From: Chloroflexota bacterium
GTDB lineage: Bacteria; Chloroflexota; Anaerolineae; J102
DNA length: 10,291 bases
Direction of reading: 5' to 3'
Assembly: GCA_013152695.1 (NCBI GenBank)
Contig: JAADFV010000020.1
Location: 1-10,291 of the forward strand
Every line of letters begins with the position of its first letter. Within the stretch, counting starts at the first letter, position 1. The notes under the pieces were generated by a model that worked only from the letters and a program-made list of their open reading frames with translations, did not search any database and had not been told where the DNA came from. Position numbers and translations under genes: made by a program. Shown in pieces: positions 7,402-10,291 of this stretch.

Positions 7402-7417
7402 ATGGTCATAATCGTCC
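7382..7417. promoter_or_regulatory. Inverted-repeat operator overlapping the regulator promoter
   Basis: The left arm GACCGATAATGACC (7382-7395) pairs with the right arm GGTCATAATCGTCC (7404-7417) at 11 of 14 positions around the eight-base centre TACAATAT, which contains the -10 box. A dimeric DeoR-type helix-turn-helix protein could bind here and block its own transcription. The link to the adjacent regulator is inferred from position. Confidence 0.5.
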
Positions 7418-7458
7418 AATTACCTACTTCATGAGCCTCCTCACAGCGGCAGGCGCTT

Positions 7459-9246
7459 ATGTTACCAGAACAACGCGAAGGGATAATTCTAAATTTGCTG
7501 GAACAGTATGGGACAATCACAATCTCCCAGATTTGCTCTAATTGTAATTGTTCAGCAAGAACAGCGCGCCGTGATCTGTTGCGCCTTGAGAATAAGGGGC
7601 TGCTCAAACGTCTTCATGGAGGTGCCGTATCTGTAGAGCCTGCCAAAGCAGATTCGACCTTAAAAGTGGATATCAACAGCCTCATGGAAGCAAGAACAGC
7701 GCTGGTCGACCGTGCAGATGCACTCATTGTCACCCCAAGCGATACGGTGACCACCCGCAGGCTTACAGAACGAGCTTATCGAGCGGGAGTACCGGTCATT
7801 GCCGAGTCACACAATTATCAAAATGTCACAACCGTTGTTTCCATTGACAACTATGCAGCCGGACTGGCCTTGGGACGGTGGGTGACCGATTATGTGCAAA
7901 GGCATTTGGATGGAAAGGTTATCGCACTGAGCCTGGGCTTCCCTTTGGATAATACCGACGCGCGCAGCCGGGGATTTTCCGACGGAATAAGGCACCTTGC
8001 TCCTGGCAATCGTGTTATCTATCATGTCAACGCCGTACTTTTTCAGGAAGCACAACGCGTGACCGCCGATGCCTTGGCGGCACATCCCGAAATCAATGTT
8101 ATTTTTGGCGTGAATGACTCCGCCGCCCTGGGTGCACTGGAGGCCTACCGACAAGCAGGTTTGGATGAAGACCGCCTTGTCGTCGTCTCCGTCGGTTTAG
8201 AGGGACCCACAACCAAGTCACTGTTGGAAGAAGGAGGAGCATTCAAGGCCAGTGCCGCCATGTTTCCCGAAATCGTGGCTCAGGTTTGTGTTGATGCGGC
8301 CATTTGTGCTTATGATGGATGGCCTTTGCCCAAGCGTCTTATAACTCCCTTTGCCGTGATCACGGCCGAAAATCTAGACTATTATTATCATCAAGATAAA
8401 GGCTCGAAAGAATGGAACATCAACTGGGCCCGCGCTTCCTTACTTCTGCAAAACACCCCTGCGCTCATCCGAATTCACCAATTCCAGCGCCCGCCGAAGC
8501 TGAAGAACATTGTCTATGTGGAAATATTCAGCTCCCATGAGTGGTACCAATCGATCCAGAAATCGATGCAATCCTATACCCGCTCCCTTAAAATCTATCT
8601 CGAGATCGTCGATGCCAGCTATGATATGACCCGCGAGGTAGCCATATTGAAGCGAACTATCGGTCATACGGCGGCACACTTTGTCAATGAGGGAGATACC
8701 ATCATTCTGGATTCGGGGGTGACAACGGCGTATCTGGCATCAGCCTTGCGGGGAAAAGAGAATATTACCGTCATTACGAACTCGCAATCCGTGCTGGAAA
8801 CCCTGGCCAAGGAAAAGGGAATCACGCTCATTTCTAGTGGCGGTCTGATGCGGCACGAGAGTCAGTCCTTTGTTGGTCCGGGCGCAGAAGCTGCTTTTCG
8901 AGACCTGCGCGCCGATAAAGCCTTTATTTCCGCAACCGGTATTAGCTTTGATTTCGGCTTATCGAACACCAATATGGAAGAAGCGGCAGTCAAACAGGCC
9001 ATGATCAACGCCGCAAAAGAAGTTATCCTCCTCGCCGATTACAGTAAAATCGGCGTTGAATCGCTGATTAAAATCGCCCCCTTAGAAAAAGTTCACACCC
9101 TTATTACCGATCCTGGCGTCAGTGCCCACGATCACGCCGCCTTGGCCCAGCGCGGTATCAATGTTATCATTGCCGAAAGCCATTCCTGGCAGCTCGAAAA
9201 AATCCCTACCTCTCGTCATAAACCCCTGACAGAACCAATCACTTGA
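7459..9246 (+). CDS. Chimeric DeoR-type regulator with an inserted sugar-binding-protein-like domain
   Basis: This 595-residue transcription regulator presumably controls the divergent sugar operon and itself. Residues 1-57 form a DeoR-type helix-turn-helix (PEQREGIILNLLEQYGTITI..., CSARTARRDLLRLE, then GLLKRLHGGA). Residues about 78-310 follow the sugar-binding-protein fold colinearly with the lipoprotein next door: ADALIVTPSD, AGVPVIAESHN, IDNYAAGLALG and GVNDSAALGALEAY each align to a matching segment. The first strands of that fold are missing there and appear to follow at about 347-396 (KNIVYVEIFSSHEWYQSIQ...). Residues 397-572 are a DeoR C-terminal sugar-phosphate domain with GDTIILDSGVTT, TNSQSV, SSGG, ADKAFI, EEAAVKQAMI and LLADYSKIG. 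Ordinary DeoR regulators have about 250-260 residues. The ATG has only a weak CAGG five bases upstream. The protein is soluble and has no signal peptide. It could sense both sugar and sugar phosphate; that is inference. Confidence 0.9.
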   Translation: MLPEQREGIILNLLEQYGTITISQICSNCNCSARTARRDLLRLENKGLLKRLHGGAVSVEPAKADSTLKVDINSLMEARTALVDRADALIVTPSDTVTTRRLTERAYRAGVPVIAESHNYQNVTTVVSIDNYAAGLALGRWVTDYVQRHLDGKVIALSLGFPLDNTDARSRGFSDGIRHLAPGNRVIYHVNAVLFQEAQRVTADALAAHPEINVIFGVNDSAALGALEAYRQAGLDEDRLVVVSVGLEGPTTKSLLEEGGAFKASAAMFPEIVAQVCVDAAICAYDGWPLPKRLITPFAVITAENLDYYYHQDKGSKEWNINWARASLLLQNTPALIRIHQFQRPPKLKNIVYVEIFSSHEWYQSIQKSMQSYTRSLKIYLEIVDASYDMTREVAILKRTIGHTAAHFVNEGDTIILDSGVTTAYLASALRGKENITVITNSQSVLETLAKEKGITLISSGGLMRHESQSFVGPGAEAAFRDLRADKAFISATGISFDFGLSNTNMEEAAVKQAMINAAKEVILLADYSKIGVESLIKIAPLEKVHTLITDPGVSAHDHAALAQRGINVIIAESHSWQLEKIPTSRHKPLTEPIT

Positions 9247-9345
9247 AGGCTTAGGGCGGGAAGAAGGGCGAGCGTTGGAGATTGCAGTGTATTGAAAATT
9301 CGATAGGACCTTCTTGAAATCCGTGTCACACCAGAGAAATTTCCC

Positions 9346-10291
9346 ATGACTTCTCTCGTCCGCCTTCCTGTCACCGGCCATAGCATGACGCCGGCCCTTC
9401 ATCCCGGCGATATTCTCCTCGTACGCCTGGGGGATGATACCCTGCGCCCCGGCGACATCGCTATTTTTCGCCAGGGTGAGCGGCTCTACAGCCATCGTTT
9501 ACTTGCCCACTGGCGTCGTCATGGCAAAGGACATTTGCTCAGCAAGGGCGACGCACATCGCAACTTCGATCCTTTATGGCCGCGGCGAGCCTGTTTTGGT
9601 GTGGCCGTCGCCCTGGTGCGTGATGATGAAACGATGCCCCTGACATTGAGCCGCGGTCGGCGAATGTGGCTGGTTGGGCGTGGGTTAGCAGTGGGGACTT
9701 TACACCGTTTTTATCGCTGGCTCATCATCTTCATTCTACTTTTTGGCTTTACGATGCCGGTCTCTGCTGCCGTTCATCTCACCTCTTTTACGGCAACTTT
9801 TCAGGGCAATGCCGTGCTCGTGCAGTGGGAAACTGCCAGTGAAGTTAATTCCCTCGGCTTCAACCTCTACCGTCGCAGGCTGCCCGCCGGTCACGAAGTT
9901 CGCCTTAATGCCAACATCATTCCCGCCCAGGGAGGCATTACCGGTGCTACCTACCAGTTCCTCGACACCAATCCCCCACCCGCGGCGGGTTACCAATACC
10001 GCCTGGAAGAAATCGATAGCAGAGGTCAGGCTACATCTTTCACGCCCATCACTCTCTGGCAGACTACACCCACGCCCACAGCCTCACCCACGCCGACGCC
10101 TAGCCCCACCGCCACCCCTCCTCCCACCGCCACATTCACGTCCACACCCACGCCGACCCCTCTTCCAACAGCCACCAGCACCCCTTCTTCGACGCCCTCC
10201 CCCACAGCAACCACCACACCTACAGCGACCACCTCTCCCACAATCTCCCCATCCCCCACATCCACGCAAACGCCGTCGCCCACACCAACTT
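9346..10291 (+). CDS. Partial: signal-peptidase-like domain fused to a secreted beta-sandwich and Thr/Pro-rich tail
   Basis: One frame stays open for 315 codons and runs off the window edge. Residues 8-92 resemble the S24/S26 (signal peptidase/LexA-like) fold: GHSMTPALHPGDILLV with likely nucleophile Ser13, RPGDIAIF, YSHRLL with His50 in the position of the catalytic His of Sec11/SipW-type peptidases, and LSKGDAHRNFDP with Asp69 and Asp75. Unlike normal signal peptidases there is no membrane segment before the Ser. A hydrophobic segment at about 125-141 ends in VSAA, like a signal peptide with a cleavage site. Residues 143-238 form a beta-sandwich-like domain with VQWETASEVNSLGFNLYRR, a motif of fibronectin-like cell-surface proteins. 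From about residue 239 the chain is almost entirely Thr, Pro, Ser and Ala. An in-frame TAG at 9304-9306 bounds the frame, and ATG 9346 is the first start after it, though with a poor ribosome-binding site. An internal ATG at 9664 could start a separate secreted protein. Confidence 0.75.
   Translation, partial: MTSLVRLPVTGHSMTPALHPGDILLVRLGDDTLRPGDIAIFRQGERLYSHRLLAHWRRHGKGHLLSKGDAHRNFDPLWPRRACFGVAVALVRDDETMPLTLSRGRRMWLVGRGLAVGTLHRFYRWLIIFILLFGFTMPVSAAVHLTSFTATFQGNAVLVQWETASEVNSLGFNLYRRRLPAGHEVRLNANIIPAQGGITGATYQFLDTNPPPAAGYQYRLEEIDSRGQATSFTPITLWQTTPTPTASPTPTPSPTATPPPTATFTSTPTPTPLPTATSTPSSTPSPTATTTPTATTSPTISPSPTSTQTPSPTPT

Larger units (their letters stand above)
7121..7458. promoter_or_regulatory. 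Divergent control region between operon and regulator
   Basis: These 338 bases separate the two divergent genes. They hold both candidate promoters, the two TGACCGAT elements, a short inverted repeat GGGTG...CACCC (7258-7262 with 7276-7280, 13-base spacer) just downstream of the operon promoter, and a long operon leader ending in the strong AGGAGG. A second AGGAGG-like string on the minus strand near 7206-7213 has no start codon at a useful distance. No small gene was recognised. Confidence 0.55.

Noticed and set aside
10026..10283. Minus-strand open frame rich in Gly and Val opposite the right edge
   Set aside because: It is the low-complexity antisense of the Thr/Pro-rich repeat region; strongly C-rich, G-poor sequence keeps the opposite frame open without coding.

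Overview
The window most likely comes from a member of the Chloroflexota (Anaerolineae or a relative). This rests on style rather than on a marker gene. The lipoprotein has a Thr/Pro/Glu-rich linker after its lipobox, the right-hand protein ends in a long Thr-Pro-Ser-rich stretch after a 'WETASE..GF.LYR' beta-sandwich domain, and the base composition is moderate.

Layout, left to right. (1) A complete monofunctional haem catalase on the minus strand (46-1503). (2) A gene-free stretch of about 640 bases (1504-2147) holding the catalase leader, a possible promoter, a long-range inverted repeat and a degenerate MITE-like repeat (1898-2074). (3) A minus-strand sugar operon, transcribed from about 7280 down to 2148, in the order substrate-binding lipoprotein, intercistronic hairpin, permease, ATPase, D-lyxose-isomerase-like cupin. 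(4) A divergent promoter/operator region (7121-7458). (5) A plus-strand 595-residue regulator (7459-9246). (6) A plus-strand open frame from 9346 running off the right edge, which fuses a signal-peptidase-like domain, a hydrophobic segment, a beta-sandwich domain and a Thr/Pro-rich tail.

The sugar operon and the regulator form one functional unit. The lipoprotein captures a sugar, the FrcC/RbsC-type permease and single-domain FrcA-type ATPase import it, and the isomerase converts an aldose (D-lyxose or D-mannose by family precedent) into a ketose. No sugar kinase is encoded here, so the next step must lie elsewhere. The divergent regulator carries both a sugar-binding-protein-like domain and a DeoR-type sugar-phosphate domain. 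It could therefore read both the free sugar and its phosphorylated product.

Two features stand out. The substrate-binding lipoprotein contains two complete, nearly identical binding domains in tandem (280 of 293 aligned residues identical, period 307 residues). Their DNA identity is mosaic, with a 300-base core at about 95% flanked by 80-87%, as expected from gene conversion. The regulator appears to be a three-part chimera, DeoR helix-turn-helix / periplasmic-binding-protein fold / DeoR C-terminal domain, and its binding-protein part looks circularly permuted, with the segment matching the fold's first strands placed after the rest of the domain. All identities were counted by eye; no database search was possible.
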